Assembly: GCA_022606135.1 (NCBI GenBank)
Contig: JABYQN010000006.1
Location: forward strand, 1,240,001-1,304,000
Origin: Fomes fomentarius
Lineage: Eukaryota > Basidiomycota > Agaricomycetes > Polyporales > Polyporaceae
Length of the DNA: 64,000 nucleotides
Direction of reading: 5' to 3'
Shown here piece after piece: positions 35,303 through 46,444 of the stretch; positions within the stretch are counted from its first letter, which is position 1; each line of letters begins with the position of its first letter. The notes under the pieces were generated by a model. The model made no database searches. It saw nothing but the letters and a program-made list of their open reading frames with translations, and had not been told where the DNA came from. Made by a program: the position numbers and the translations under genes.

Positions 35303-37368
35303 ATGAAGTTCCTCGCACTCCTCGCCCTGGTATCTGCTGCTCTTGCCACGCCGTTGGCGCTTTACGACAACACGCAATCGCCCCTGGGTAGTGACGTTTT
35401 GCCTACCCAGTACCCCGGTTTTGACTTGGACTTGAATGAACTCCGCCTCGTTCAACTCGAGGGACACGAGGATCCTGTAGTGATGACGGAGCTTGAGAAG
35501 GTATACACACCTTCCACATGTATCCGCTTACGCGTCTCAGTCGTATGTCGTCATTCAGATTCAGGCCAAGGCTCAGGGCATCAAGTTCTTCGATGTGTGA
35601 GTCTTCCTCCTGTCTTCTCAGAAGCTCGTCTCATTCGCCCTGCTAGAACGGAGACTCTGGATCTGGGGTCCCGTGCCCAGTTCAGAACTGCTACGAAACG
35701 TGTGTTGCCCCTCGCATCAAGTCGTCTTCGCGCTGACTGACGTTCCTCAGCGTCATACCCGAAGCCGAGCCACAACGAGTCGGTGCGGTCAGTCATTGGT
35801 ACCCTAGAAATTCAGAATTTGCGGGACGGCTTGAAGAAGTTCACTAGCTTCCGCACGCGCTGTGAGTACGTATAATGTCTGTGCCACCCCTTAGGCTCAC
35901 GCTTGCCTAGATTACCGTAGTGAGGTACAATTACCCCCATGATTTTAGCCTTTTTCGTCCTAACCAATGTCTAGACCGGCAGACAAAGCCAGCAATGGCT
36001 GTTCAACAAGATTGCCCAGGTGAAACTACCGGCAACCAAGTGGATGCCGACTGTTCTGACCATTGTCTGTAACAGCTCACAAAGGATTACGCTCCCAAGT
36101 CTCTTCAGGAGAGTATCTCCATCCAGGAGTTTCCACACAGCTGGACCCAGAGCAGCGTTGTTCGTACTCCGCCTATCTCTTTACTAACTCTGCTCACGCG
36201 ACCGTTCTAGATCGTCAGAATTAATGGCACTTCGACTGAAGATGATGGCGTCGTCATTATTGGCGCCCATCAGGACAGGCGAGTGTCATTCTCGCAGGTA
36301 TGAGTATGTCGTCTTACAGGCATCTGCAGCACGAACAGTTGGCCGTTCTTGCCTGCCCCAGGTTTGCCAATCATGAGGCCTGTATTCCAGTTCCTTCTGA
36401 CCGTCTTTCAGGCGCCGATGATGACGGCTCTGGTTCCATGAGCATTTTGGAGGCCTACCGGGCGTTGATCGCTGCTAACTGGCGCCCCGAGCGCGCAGTC
36501 GAATTCCATTGGTACTCTGCTGAGGTATGTCTTGTGCTTCCGCCGCTCAGAAACTCGCCTAATACAATTATGGTCTCTCCCAATAGGAAGGGGGTCTCCT
36601 CGGATCTCAAGCCGTCGCCCGCTCTTACGAGAGCCGCGATGTCAACGTTGTTGCCATGAGCCAGGTCCGCGTCTATCTTTTGAATCTCAGTCTATCGCGA
36701 TCTGACGGCACGCGCTCTGCAGTATGATATGACAGCATGGGTCAAGCGCGGTACTCGGGAGCAGGTCGGCATAATTACCGACTTCACTGACTCTGAGTTC
36801 GTATCTCCATCGTGTTCAGGAACGGTCGAATGATCTCACGCATCATTATCGATACAGCTTGACCGAGTACAACAAGAACTTGGTTGACCTATACCTTGAC
36901 ATCCCATGGGTGGAGACCAAGTGCGGCTACGCCTGCAGTGATCAGTATGTCCCCCAATGATACACCCAACGGCTCGATTACTGTGCTAAAGCTACTCCTA
37001 TTGCACCAGTGCCTCGTGGAGGAAGGCTGGTTATCCCAGTGTCTTCACGATCGGTGCGCACAATCGACTCCTTCATCTCGCTTAGCCATACTCACTCCGA
37101 CCGCCCAATTTATTACTTCGGTCCATTAACCGTATTCACATGCACACAGAGGCCACGTTTGAACAATCCAACCATCAGTACATCCACAGCTCCAACGAGT
37201 AAGTCTACTTCCGACATTCCCGCATATCTGCATGCAGTCATGCTAACGTCGGCATGGGCTAGCCGGTACGACATCTCGGATGAATTCAGCTTCGAACATA
37301 TGCTCGAGTTCTCCAAACTTGCCGTTGCGTTTGCTGTAGAGCTCGGTGGCTGGTCCAAGTCGACGTAG
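35303..37368 (+). CDS. Secreted M28 leucine aminopeptidase
   Basis: Sixteen exons: 35303-35500, 35559-35596, 35647-35699, 35751-35861, 35911-35924, 35975-36019, 36076-36159, 36211-36278, 36330-36361, 36412-36524, 36587-36664, 36723-36796, 36858-36944, 37010-37053, 37150-37198, 37263-37368, giving 397 aa. A signal peptide ([17 protein letters not shown]) and a propeptide precede the peptidase domain with FTSFRTRYYRS. Zinc ligands and catalytic residues of M28 are all visible: GAHQDS (about 199-204), [25 protein letters not shown] and QYIHSSND. A CGYAC pair should form a disulphide. It removes N-terminal residues such as Leu from extracellular peptides. Exon 5 is 14 nt. The intron after exon 8 reads best as GC-AG (GACAG|GCGAGT). 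Confidence 0.94.
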
Positions 37369-37986
37369 AGGGTGTCTTCTCCTGCTCGATCTACCTGACG
37401 CCATATTTGCCGCCACGACGTCTCGGATGGTGGACATCCATCTAGGAGGACCGATGACCAGTAATGGCGCTGTGCGGCAGCGTTTGTGTAATACGTACGT
37501 ACGACGATATCTGGTGTCCATTCTGACCCAACACGGGTTTTCCTCAGACCATTCTGTGTTGACGTTGGGTGTGCATCCGAGGGTTGATGCTACCGGAAGA
37601 AGGCCGGAAGTCAGCCTAGTCCCGTGCATCTCCGTGATCGTAACCTAGTCACTCTCGCACACACGATAAAAGAGCATAGAATTACTGGCATGCCGGACAT
37701 GCGCCTTCCAAGAGAAGACTGAAAACGCTCGCAGCTGAGGCGAGGCGTGTCCCGTGTGCATGTGGTCGACCAGACGCGATCATTGCTAATCCAGACGTGG
37801 CGGTTCCTACGAGATGCAGCTGCGGAAGACAGGAAGCAAGGAAGACGAAGTTTGGACGCGTAGGATAGAACCCTATGAACGCCCGGATGCCTCCTGACTG
37901 GCTCGTCCATACTCCGACGCGCGCTGAACACACGCAAATGCATCCCTTGCTGTGGCTTTGCTCGTCTCCCATACTAGAACCATGCG
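37369..37986. other. Convergent intergenic region
   Basis: 3' space between the M28 gene (+) and the WD-repeat gene A (-). No gene seen. Confidence 0.5.
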
Positions 37987-40900
37987 TTACGCTCTGGCAG
38001 CAAGCGTGCTCCAGAACGTCACCGAATACCCTCCATACGCGATCACGTCGGAGCCCGCCAGGACGGTATGGACAACTTCAGCAGGGCGCTGGAATTGGAA
38101 CCGTTCCAGCACTTTCTGTAGACGAGCCATGGTGTAGTCAGTGAGAGATTCGTAAGACAGCAAGGCACGGTGCCTATTCGGGACGTAGGGGCACTGGGGA
38201 AAGGAGACAGCAGCCGCTGACGGGGATGGGAAACGTACCTTCTGAGCACCGTTCCGGTAGTCCCAGACCAGGACCACCCCATCGCCATAGCCGCGCGCAA
38301 AGAACGAGTGCATCGTCGAACCTCGCGTATACCGTGACCCTACTTTCGGGATTGAGGAGTTGCTTGCTGATCGCGAGCTGTTTGCACTTGCGCGGCTCGT
38401 CTTCGGAACGGCGGCGCGATACCCAAACTCGAGCCAGGGTCTATGTTTGAAGCCCCCTTCACGCATGTCATAAAGGTGCACCTGATAGTCCATATGGTCG
38501 ATCTGTAATGGAATTGGTGAGCGCTCATGCTGCCATTGTTGACGCGACGAAGGCGGCTACGCACCTCAAGTGCAATGAGGCGGGGATCCTGAGGGTGCAC
38601 ATGCACTTGGGTGACCTTTCCCGAAACACGTTCCGGTTCGGTGTGTGCGAGTGCGGCGAGCCTGGTGGTCGATATGCGGTCGCCGGCGGCCGAGTACACC
38701 ATGTTACCCCATGCGCAGTAGGCTAAAGCCTGAACAGATTGCGTGTGGTCTGTAGGAATGCGCACTGAACGTGCGGAGAAACCACCACGGTCCACATTCC
38801 GACTAGAACGCGCAATCGTCCAACGACGCACTGTCTTGTCGTGTCCGCCCGACAGGAAAGTGTCGCGCGCTACAGGTGCAAGACACGCAATGCCTGGATT
38901 AGGATACGACTTTCCTAGTGCACGGTTCTCGATCACTGTCGAGTGCGCCTTGTGAGATAGATCGATACGACACGGACGCTGCAAAAACGTCCTCAGCGCC
39001 ATCCGCTTGAATGCCATTCCGCCGAGCGCGTCTCGTACCTGATCTTCTTGTACGGTGATTAATGACACCTGGCAGGGCCCTCTATTGTACCCGACTACAA
39101 CCATGTCGTCGCGTATAAGACATGCATCTTCTACGTGCCGAGTGTCATCCTCGACGGGGAGGGAATTAGTAGATATTCGTACTCTGTACAACCACAATTC
39201 AGCGCGCAACATACGAGATGACGCAGACCTGAGGCCACGCACTTCTGTCGTTGATCGACGAAATGCGCTTCGCCACGCATTAATATGGTGGTCAGAGGAT
39301 GATTGGGACTGCTCGGCGCCAGCAACCTTCTTCCCCGCGCGTATTCGGCCTTCGGAATTACCACCGTGTGCCCCGAGGTCGTCGCAGAAGCAGACACCTG
39401 CTCATCTCCGAGTTCTTCCGCCTGTCTTGAACCATTGCGGTCGCTGGTTTCTGAAACAGCAGATCGACGGACCAAACGAGGACGTGCGTGGCTACTTGCG
39501 GCTGAAGCAATCCGGCCGTCCTGGTGCCGTTCAATTGTACCACCCGAGCGGGTCCTGCGAAGGTTGTGAGAGGCCACTTTCGATCGTGGGGGGCCTCTTG
39601 TGACACCCGAACTTTGTTTGTAGGTTCGCCACCCGAGTCATCCTCGGAATGATCGCTGCTCTGTACGTGTTGTAACGGTTTCTGTCGGCTCGCCCGGCGA
39701 GGAGGGTGGATGCTATCGGTAGCAGTGCGGTTGCTGGAATATTCGAGAGCTTCATTTAGAGTCCGATAAGAGGTTCGACTAGGCAGCGCTGGGACTCGAG
39801 GCGGAGTCGAACGTTCGCGCTCGCTGCGGGACGATATGGTTTCACCATGAACACCGGTCCGATATGGACAAGGAATCGATGTAAATGACTGTTGCGAAAA
39901 TAGGCTTGACGTATCGTAGGTCTGGGGTAGGAAAGGAAGGTCAGGTAGTACGTGATGAGCTGGCTGTGGAGGGAGGCTCCTAGCCACAGATGACTCCCTG
40001 CTCGACTGATGCCCATCTTCCATTTCAGCGTCGCTAGAATCGTTCGCGAGAACCTTCCATTCGCCGTAATATGCTGCCCCAGTACTTGAATGTGCCCCTG
40101 GTTCTTGAATCGGGTCGTTAACAGAGCTCTGGGAGAGAGCTGCTGAGGACCTATTTTCCTCAAGGCTGATGTGCCTTGGTTGGATGACTGTCGGCATGCC
40201 AAACTGAGTGGTGGCCGCCGATGCTGTCGCGTGGCTCAAATCGTCAGAGTATCTAGGTATAGCTGCATGCGTCATCATCACTCAACGGGAGAACACTGCA
40301 GCATACCGAGGCATAGTAGCGACTTCGCACTGAGGGAGTCTATCTGGCTGCTGTTGATATTCCTCACATTTGCTCAATGCGCCGGGTGCGATATCGTCTT
40401 CCATGTCGTCTTGGATGACAATTGGATTTGACGCATCCCCAGCACTTGCATTGCGAGGCAGGACCAGACTGTGAGCCTGCTGCTTGGAATTTAGGCAGGA
40501 CAGTAGGTTCGGTCGATTGAGAACGGGAACTTCCTCTGTGACAGCACGCGACGAGCCGCCAGAGACAGGGGCTGCGCGATCTAATACCCTCTCAAGGTCT
40601 CCGGTCCGTATGCCTTCACTGTATAAGAACGAAAGCCAACGGTTACCACAAAGAGGATGTGGAGACCTTAGGCAGAAGACCTACACGGATAACAAGTTCC
40701 TCATATCCTCATTGCGTGCCGTCGCATCACAGACCCTAGGTAAAGACTTACAAATCAATAACAACGCATACACCATATTACTGTGGAGTTGGCGTACCAG
40801 TCGAAGGCAATGCCGTCCGGCCTCACATCCCTGCACTCAGCATCTCCACGGTATGTTTGGATACTCCTCCTCACTCACAATAACCTCGGAGCCTTGACTA

Positions 40901-41174
40901 GGCGTTTTCCTTCGCTGGCAAGGCGAGCGGTCATTTCCAAAATGAGATCGTTGACATTTTCGTGTCTCAAGTCCAGCTTCAGCGATGGTGGGAGTGATAG
41001 CACTTCTTGCCCATGTCTAGCGGGAAGGAAGGATACATCCAAGTTGTGTGAAAGTGCGGTGGATGTGGAGAGATTCTTGTCATCATCGTAATCAGCCTGA
41101 AATCGTTTCCTTAGAGTATCATCGAAATGGGGCGATAGTCTAGAAGCAGAGCGTTTCACAGGAAAAGAGCTCAT
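37987..41174 (-). CDS. WD-repeat protein A with long disordered N-terminal half
   Basis: Nine exons on the complement: 40879-41174, 40774-40830, 40685-40735, 40307-40618, 39365-40252, 39039-39228, 38565-38978, 38239-38502, 37987-38193, giving 892 aa. The N-terminus (MSSFPVKRSASRLSPHFDD) leads to an ordered-looking stretch (DGIAFDWYANSTVIWVCDA), then about 300 disordered residues, then WD blades: FLSGGHDKTVRRW, VQALAYCAWGNMVYSAAGD, FARGYGDGVVLVWDYRN and YGGYSVTFWS. WD propellers scaffold protein complexes; I do not recognise the family. The neighbouring gene at 41344 is a paralogue with conserved intron positions. The exon 5/6 junction (39365/39228) is the weakest, because alternative donors also keep frame. 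Confidence 0.78.
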
Positions 41175-41343
41175 TCACCGTCAAGTTGAAGTTGAAGTGA
41201 GAGTATGAGACACGATAGACGCCCATGGTCTGCCCAGAAAGGTCACTTGCCGCAGCTCCCTGAGGTTTGCTACTGCCAACTTCCGTGCTCGATGCTCGAT
41301 TTCCTGACTCCATTACAGCCCTTCATTCTGATCTGCATGAGAC
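41175..41343. promoter_or_regulatory. Shared 169-bp promoter of the WD-repeat pair
   Basis: Only 169 bp separate the two ATG codons, so both paralogues must share most regulatory sequence and could be co-expressed. Confidence 0.6.
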
Positions 41344-43742
41344 ATGTCTTACAGCGAAGATGCACAACCTAACGAAATGCGCCATGCTCGCAAAGGGAAC
41401 ACGGTCGTCCCCACCATCCAGACATCCCAGCCTACTGTAGGACGTCATCGTCGAGGCAGGGGTTTCGCAAACGACAATACCGGTCGAGGTGGTGGACATA
41501 GGGGATCTTTCAATCCGGGTATACGCGCGCGGGGTGGTGCGTTCCATCCGAATCTTCAGCCTCGCGCTTTCCCTCCACATCTGGCCTCTGGTTCGCGTGG
41601 TTCTCATCAGAACCGAGGACAACATCCCAACCGCCGCTCCAAGAAGGCCAAGCTTGTGCACGCGGCTATTGGGCATATGGGAACATCACAAAACTCCTCA
41701 CAGCACCAGGTACCCTCACATCGTGCGCCCAGAGGTATCGCGCATGAAGACTCGGGCAAGGTAATGCTATACGCGTGAAGAGATCTCCAGTTACAATGAC
41801 GTGTGCTCGACAGGAAGACCCCTGGACGCAACATTGGCTTTCATATCACCAGCACGAGGCACCGGCACATCTGAGTACTGTGGTACAAGACCATGGCTTG
41901 TCAATGTCCGCGTTGAACCATTCACCCCTTCATGGCGATCAGGACGCTTTGCTCGCATCCTCAGCCCACTTTGAAGGGCCAGCAGCTCTCTCCGATACCA
42001 CACTCACAGGACGGCTCAGAAACGATGATTCCGAGCTGACTTCCTACACCATTGTAAAACAAGAGCCGTCTCCATCCCCCTCACAACTCCCTTCGCCGCC
42101 CCTGCTGGTGACAATACTACCAGATAGTCCACAGTTCCCTCATGCTCCTCTGTTGAATCCAACGGACGAGCCAGGCACAATCGGCGGCCTTGCGGAGCAG
42201 ACTGTATCGCCGCATGCGAGCGTACCCGTGTCTGTACATCTTGCTAAACCTACGGAACGCGCCCCGAAATTTCGTAGTGGTAAACTGAGGTTTCGGCTAC
42301 CTCAACGCCGTCGCTCCCCGGATGCCGTTGATTCTACTGCAAAGTATGCTGCATCATTCGCTGGGGTTCGAGTAACTATTTGCCTGATGTGACTAGTTTG
42401 TTCAGTGAAGCTGACCCCTCCAATGATCTCAGTATCTCTGAGGATACGCCTAACACCGTACTCACTTCTTCCGTCGACTCTCTACCGGGATCCGCTAGCG
42501 ACATTGCTACCGGCTCAGCGTTGGTTGATGCTATGGAAGCTGTCCAGATGCGCCGAGAACCTCACGACAAGCCCCGCAGGTTGTTCAGTCTGACCCCGGA
42601 CTGCACACTCAGTGTCACCATGCGTGGTTCCTTGGACTGTGTTGAGCAGGCACCACTCAGGTGTACAACTTTGCGCACGATTGTAGGCGAAGAAGCCCGG
42701 CAGCTTGTTGACGATGCCTGTGTGCTACCGCATCCCGATGGCGATATCGTTGCGCTCGGCCGACTTGGAGACACGCACCAGCTGTCTCTTCTACGCGTTC
42801 AGGACAGGAAGGTACGATCACCTTCTCGTCCATCTCGTCCATATGGCTGAACGCTCTTCTGCCTCGAAGGTTTTGGATTTAGGTTGTTGTGATCGCCCAG
42901 TGCAATCAGACAAGAAAGGCGGGATCAGCGCCATATCTGCTTCCACGCAGCCTGGCACGTTCGTGACCGGTGGGTATGACCACCTCGTGCATCTGTGGTC
43001 GTTGTCGGACGACTACAACGCCACCGCTTCTCCTCTCGCAATCAAGCACACATCCATGGTCCAGTCCCTGCTCGCTACCCGCGACACCAGCGACAAGCTG
43101 CTCTCCGGGAGCGCGGATTGTAGCGTATCGGTGTACGACATCGCTTCGGAGCGGGTCGTCAACCTCTTGAAGCTGTCCAACTCGGTCTACCATGTGCATC
43201 CTGCCATCTCGCCTTCATGTATGCTCCTTGAGGTATCTACTAGTCTTCTTCGATTCTCAACATCCACTTGAACTCTCCGATAGATTGGTCATCGGGAGCT
43301 GCAGTTCGAGATACGAGATATCCGGTTGGTTCCAGCGGCGCCTGTCATGAGGTTTGGGTATCCAAATGCCAAAGTGCATGGGAGATACACGAGAGGTCGG
43401 TCCTTGCATGTCTTCACTGGTCCCTCGTGCGCTAGCTCACTGTTTCTTCCTCAGGTGATGTCGAAGAGCACGTCTTCGCTTGCGGCGGTAGCGAGAAAGA
43501 CGGATGCGTGCGTCTTTGGGATCTTCGCAATCCTGTGAACCCCACAAGAACTGTAGGGCGACGATTCCACACAACGCATGTTTCGTGCTGACCATGACTG
43601 TGTCTTACAGGTTGAGTGCTTTCCAGGACGACGAGCGACTCTGGTCGTTCTAAACTATATGCAGATGACCGTGTCTTCGGAGGATCATCAGCTAGTGCAC
43701 ATGCAACTTGAAACAGCAGGCGGATCAAGTGTAGTAGAGTAA
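41344..43742 (+). CDS. WD-repeat protein B, paralogue of A
   Basis: Seven exons: 41344-41709, 41814-42343, 42397-42811, 42870-43232, 43284-43395, 43455-43552, 43611-43742, giving 671 aa. The N-terminus is Gly/Arg-rich (RRGRGFANDNTGRGGGHRG), RGG-like and possibly RNA-binding, followed by a Pro/Ser-rich region and a Lys/Arg patch. The C-terminal half has WD blades: FVTGGYDHLVHLWSLSDD, KLLSGSADCSVSVYDI and FACGGSEKDGCVRLWDLRNP. It aligns with protein A over the propeller (PHDK/PHDR, DDAC/EDAC, VQDRK/VQEDQ, YTRG). Introns fall at the same codon after the VQ(D/E) segment and after the 'LLE/ALE' residue. Function unknown. The N-terminal halves do not align, so partners may differ. Confidence 0.82.
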
Positions 43743-43979
43743 TAGACCGGTCATAAATTATGCTACTATCTATGTATGCGTCGCGTATTGACTACTATTG
43801 AGATCGAAGTCAAGCTCACTGCGGACGGCTCTGAACGATGGTTCGGACCGCACGCCGAAATCAGAATTGTTGAGCGCCGCCGCCGCCAGCGGAACGCTCG
43901 ACTTTTCCGCTTTCCAGCACGCAGCCGCCCACCGACCAATTCTTCTTGGTGCCATCTCTTGTCTCTACGACAACGCAAC
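43743..43979. other. Tandem intergenic region
   Basis: Between WD gene B and the small membrane protein, both plus strand. A 61-codon frame at 43798-43983 is open but reads best as leader sequence. Confidence 0.4.
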
Positions 43980-44577
43980 ATGAACAGGCGAAAAGAAGAG
44001 ATTGAAGAGGCGTACCAGATCCAAGTACGGGCAGGTCTGCGCGGTGCAGCTCAGTATGGTGCGGTGGGTGCCGGTCTCGCATCCATCGGGCACTACTCCT
44101 GGCCGGCGTTCAGGTGCGTCATACTGGCATATACTTGGTGTACAGGAGCACTCATATACTGTGAAATCCTATATCGTGCCGTGCGACATATAGGAGACAG
44201 ACACTCCCTCTCAAAGTGTGGCTCGTCACAATCGGTTGAGTGGTCTCCTCTCGTCTTACGCATGCCATCCTTAACTCCCTGATTCGTTCATCTATCTCGC
44301 CATCCACATACTCATCTCGCCTGGCGACATGCACCTCACCTGGGGCTTCATAGTCTCCGTACTGGGCATGTGTATCCACGCCGAGAATGCGCTGCAGAAA
44401 CACGAGCTCGCGCAGCGGCTGCGCGAAAACTATCTACGACGCGAAGCTCGTGTAGACCTTGCTCGTCGCGGGCTTGTTGCTACCGAGACGGAGATCGCGA
44501 AGTGGAAGGCAGAACGCGCCCGTGCGGAGGCGGCAGCAGCGGAGCAAGTTCGAACGCAACCGAATGCATCGTCATGA
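43980..44577 (+). CDS. Small two-segment membrane protein, possibly mitochondrial
   Basis: Exons 43980-44113, 44194-44234, 44354-44577 give 132 aa. A charged start (MNRRKEEIEEAYQIQ) is followed by a Gly/Ala-rich segment (AAQYGAVGAGLASIG), then RRQTLPLKVWLVTIVSVLG as a second hydrophobic segment, then HAENALQKHE and a long charged helix ending in Ala/Glu repeats. The layout of two short hydrophobic segments around a polar RRQTLPLK loop recalls HIG1/Rcf-type inner-membrane proteins, but I cannot show the HIG1 motif. The charged C-terminal tail is likely a coiled coil. The start was chosen as the first ATG in the frame of the conserved-looking part. Confidence 0.7.
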
Positions 44578-46444
44578 GTGCATCCCCTAGTGTCCATGCC
44601 TTTGTGCAGGCCTGTTTGATGCTTGTACAGGGGCGTCGTTTCCTACAACTATTCTAGACTATAGAGGCTAGTATCATATGCACAGTCATGCCCTCGTACC
44701 ACTTCTCGGACCTCATTCCCATCGTGCCGTCTAAGCTCTTCGTTAACAAGGGAAGAGTATCGTCAACGGAGCGCGTGCGTTCTAGTTCGTGACGGGTCGA
44801 ACACTCATTCCTGGCGGGGGCTGCCTGGTGAGTGTACACTTCTTGCGCTGCGCAACGACGCGGTCACCTTCAGTTCGTGCTCCCTATCGATTCTTGTCTC
44901 TCCTAGCTCTGCCGTCCCTTGGTCTATGAGGACCCAATCTCCCTTCCGGGTGCGATATCTGTTGCCCCATTCGTGCTGTGCGGTCTTCGATGTATGCATA
45001 TACAGATCTTTGGACAGCTAATCAAGGTAAACATGCCGGATGTCTGGCGGCAATGTCGTCACGAAGGTCAGGGATGCCAGTTCGGCGCAGTCCTCGTAGA
45101 GGTACCCCCAGATGTATAGCAAGGTACTTCCTGAATGGCACGCAGTCTGTGTCGATGGAACGCTGAGCGAGCGCATTGTAGAGCTGCGGCAGAGTCGGAT
45201 AATGGTCATGATCTGGATCGGTCGAGGGCGCGATGCCGGGCCAAGGAAGGGGCGGACATGAGTACCACGAGCTGTTCTTCTGGGTCTTCGTCCTCAAAAT
45301 GGGCCAGGACAACCGAATCTTCGACGGCTGGGTCGTAGTATTTGGGGGAGAACTCTGGAACACAGGCAGATGTCCATCCTGTTGATCTAAGGGTAGCTTC
45401 TGCATCGTGCAGGGAGATCACGAGAAGGTACAGTGAGAAGAGAACCGTTCTTGAGCCATGCATCATGCATGACGCCTTAGGGCATGCTCATGCCAATGGG
45501 TGTATGGGATGTTGTGTGCGCGCGCAGAACGTCGCGTGGGGGGTCAACCATCACAGAGACATCTAAGTACCACACAAAGGTGATGAATCGACGACAGAAA
45601 GAGTCTGGTCAAGACTCACGCTCACTAAGTCTCTAGGACCGGAGAAGCACTCATATCATCCTTCTACTACAGCACTACGGCTATGCTAACGGATGCGCCT
45701 AGCGTGTAATCCAATTGTGCACAGCAGACTCGCGCCGCAGCGACTCTAACCGCACTTCACAAGTTCACGAGTGAGCCGGGCCCGTCCCATCTATGATACT
45801 CGATTTCGTTTGGCTACATACTTGAGTACCCCAGGGCCCAAGTAGTGGGCTATGCTGTAGCAGTCAGTTGTGTGCCTTGCTCCGTAGCACCTCGGCTGAC
45901 AACTAGTGGGCTTGCAGAGAGCTAGAAAAAGGAGGACGGTTGGGGCATGTACTACGGATTCATGTTCTTCAACATTGGGACCACCACGCCTCAACGGATA
46001 CTACCGTGTTCGCTCACCTGGTCCGAATCTGACTATGCCGGTCATTCGCTGTACCCCAAAGGTAGGACAATATGTGTGTAGTGAATATATAGGACGGACG
46101 GATATTAGGTCTACAGATGCGTACGAATGCTTGTGTGTCAGACGTCAGGTGAGCTTTGCATGCAGTGCGAGTGCTAAGTACGTGCGTGAGCAGTGGGTGT
46201 GTGCGGGATGTGTGAGGAATATATGGACGACATGTGCGGAGATAGACGAATGTTGCACCTGGGAGCGTTCGAAAACGGGCGATAGTGAAAGCGACGATAC
46301 CGATTTGTCCATGAGACCGATGATGCCAAGATACAAGCGATATTGGAGGCGTGACGGGAACGAACAGAACCCTCTACCTACAAGAATTGACCTGACCGAA
46401 GGAGAACACGATGGAGAGATGATGATGCAAGGAGCATACCCGAA
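44578..46444. other. Intergenic region with two doubtful frames
   Basis: 1.9 kb between a plus-strand and a minus-strand gene converging here. It contains a possible minus-strand secreted-protein gene (44871-45466) and a 183-codon plus-strand frame (45906-46457) that runs into the 3' end of the Inn1-like gene. Nothing else is seen. Confidence 0.4.
44871..45466 (-). CDS. Possible small secreted protein, unrecognised
   Basis: A minus-strand frame starts MMHGSRTVLFSLYLLVISLH, which looks like a signal peptide, and continues with ACVPEFSPKYYDPAVEDS and an acidic FEDEDPEEQ. Plausible splices would add YNALAQRSIDTDCVPF and then HEWGNRYRTRKGDWVLIDQG further downstream. I could not settle the exon borders or recognise a family. 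The given end is approximate. It may be a fast-evolving secreted protein or a chance frame. Confidence 0.25.

Noticed and set aside
39131..39577. Minus-strand 148-codon frame as an exon of WD gene A
   Set aside because: The alternative frame aligns with paralogue B (PHDRKWPL versus PHDKPRRL), so this frame was not used, although the nearby splice junction remains uncertain.
42344..42372. A 29-nt intron in WD gene B
   Set aside because: The next acceptor (GACTAG at 42391-42396) gives a usual 53-nt intron and keeps the frame.
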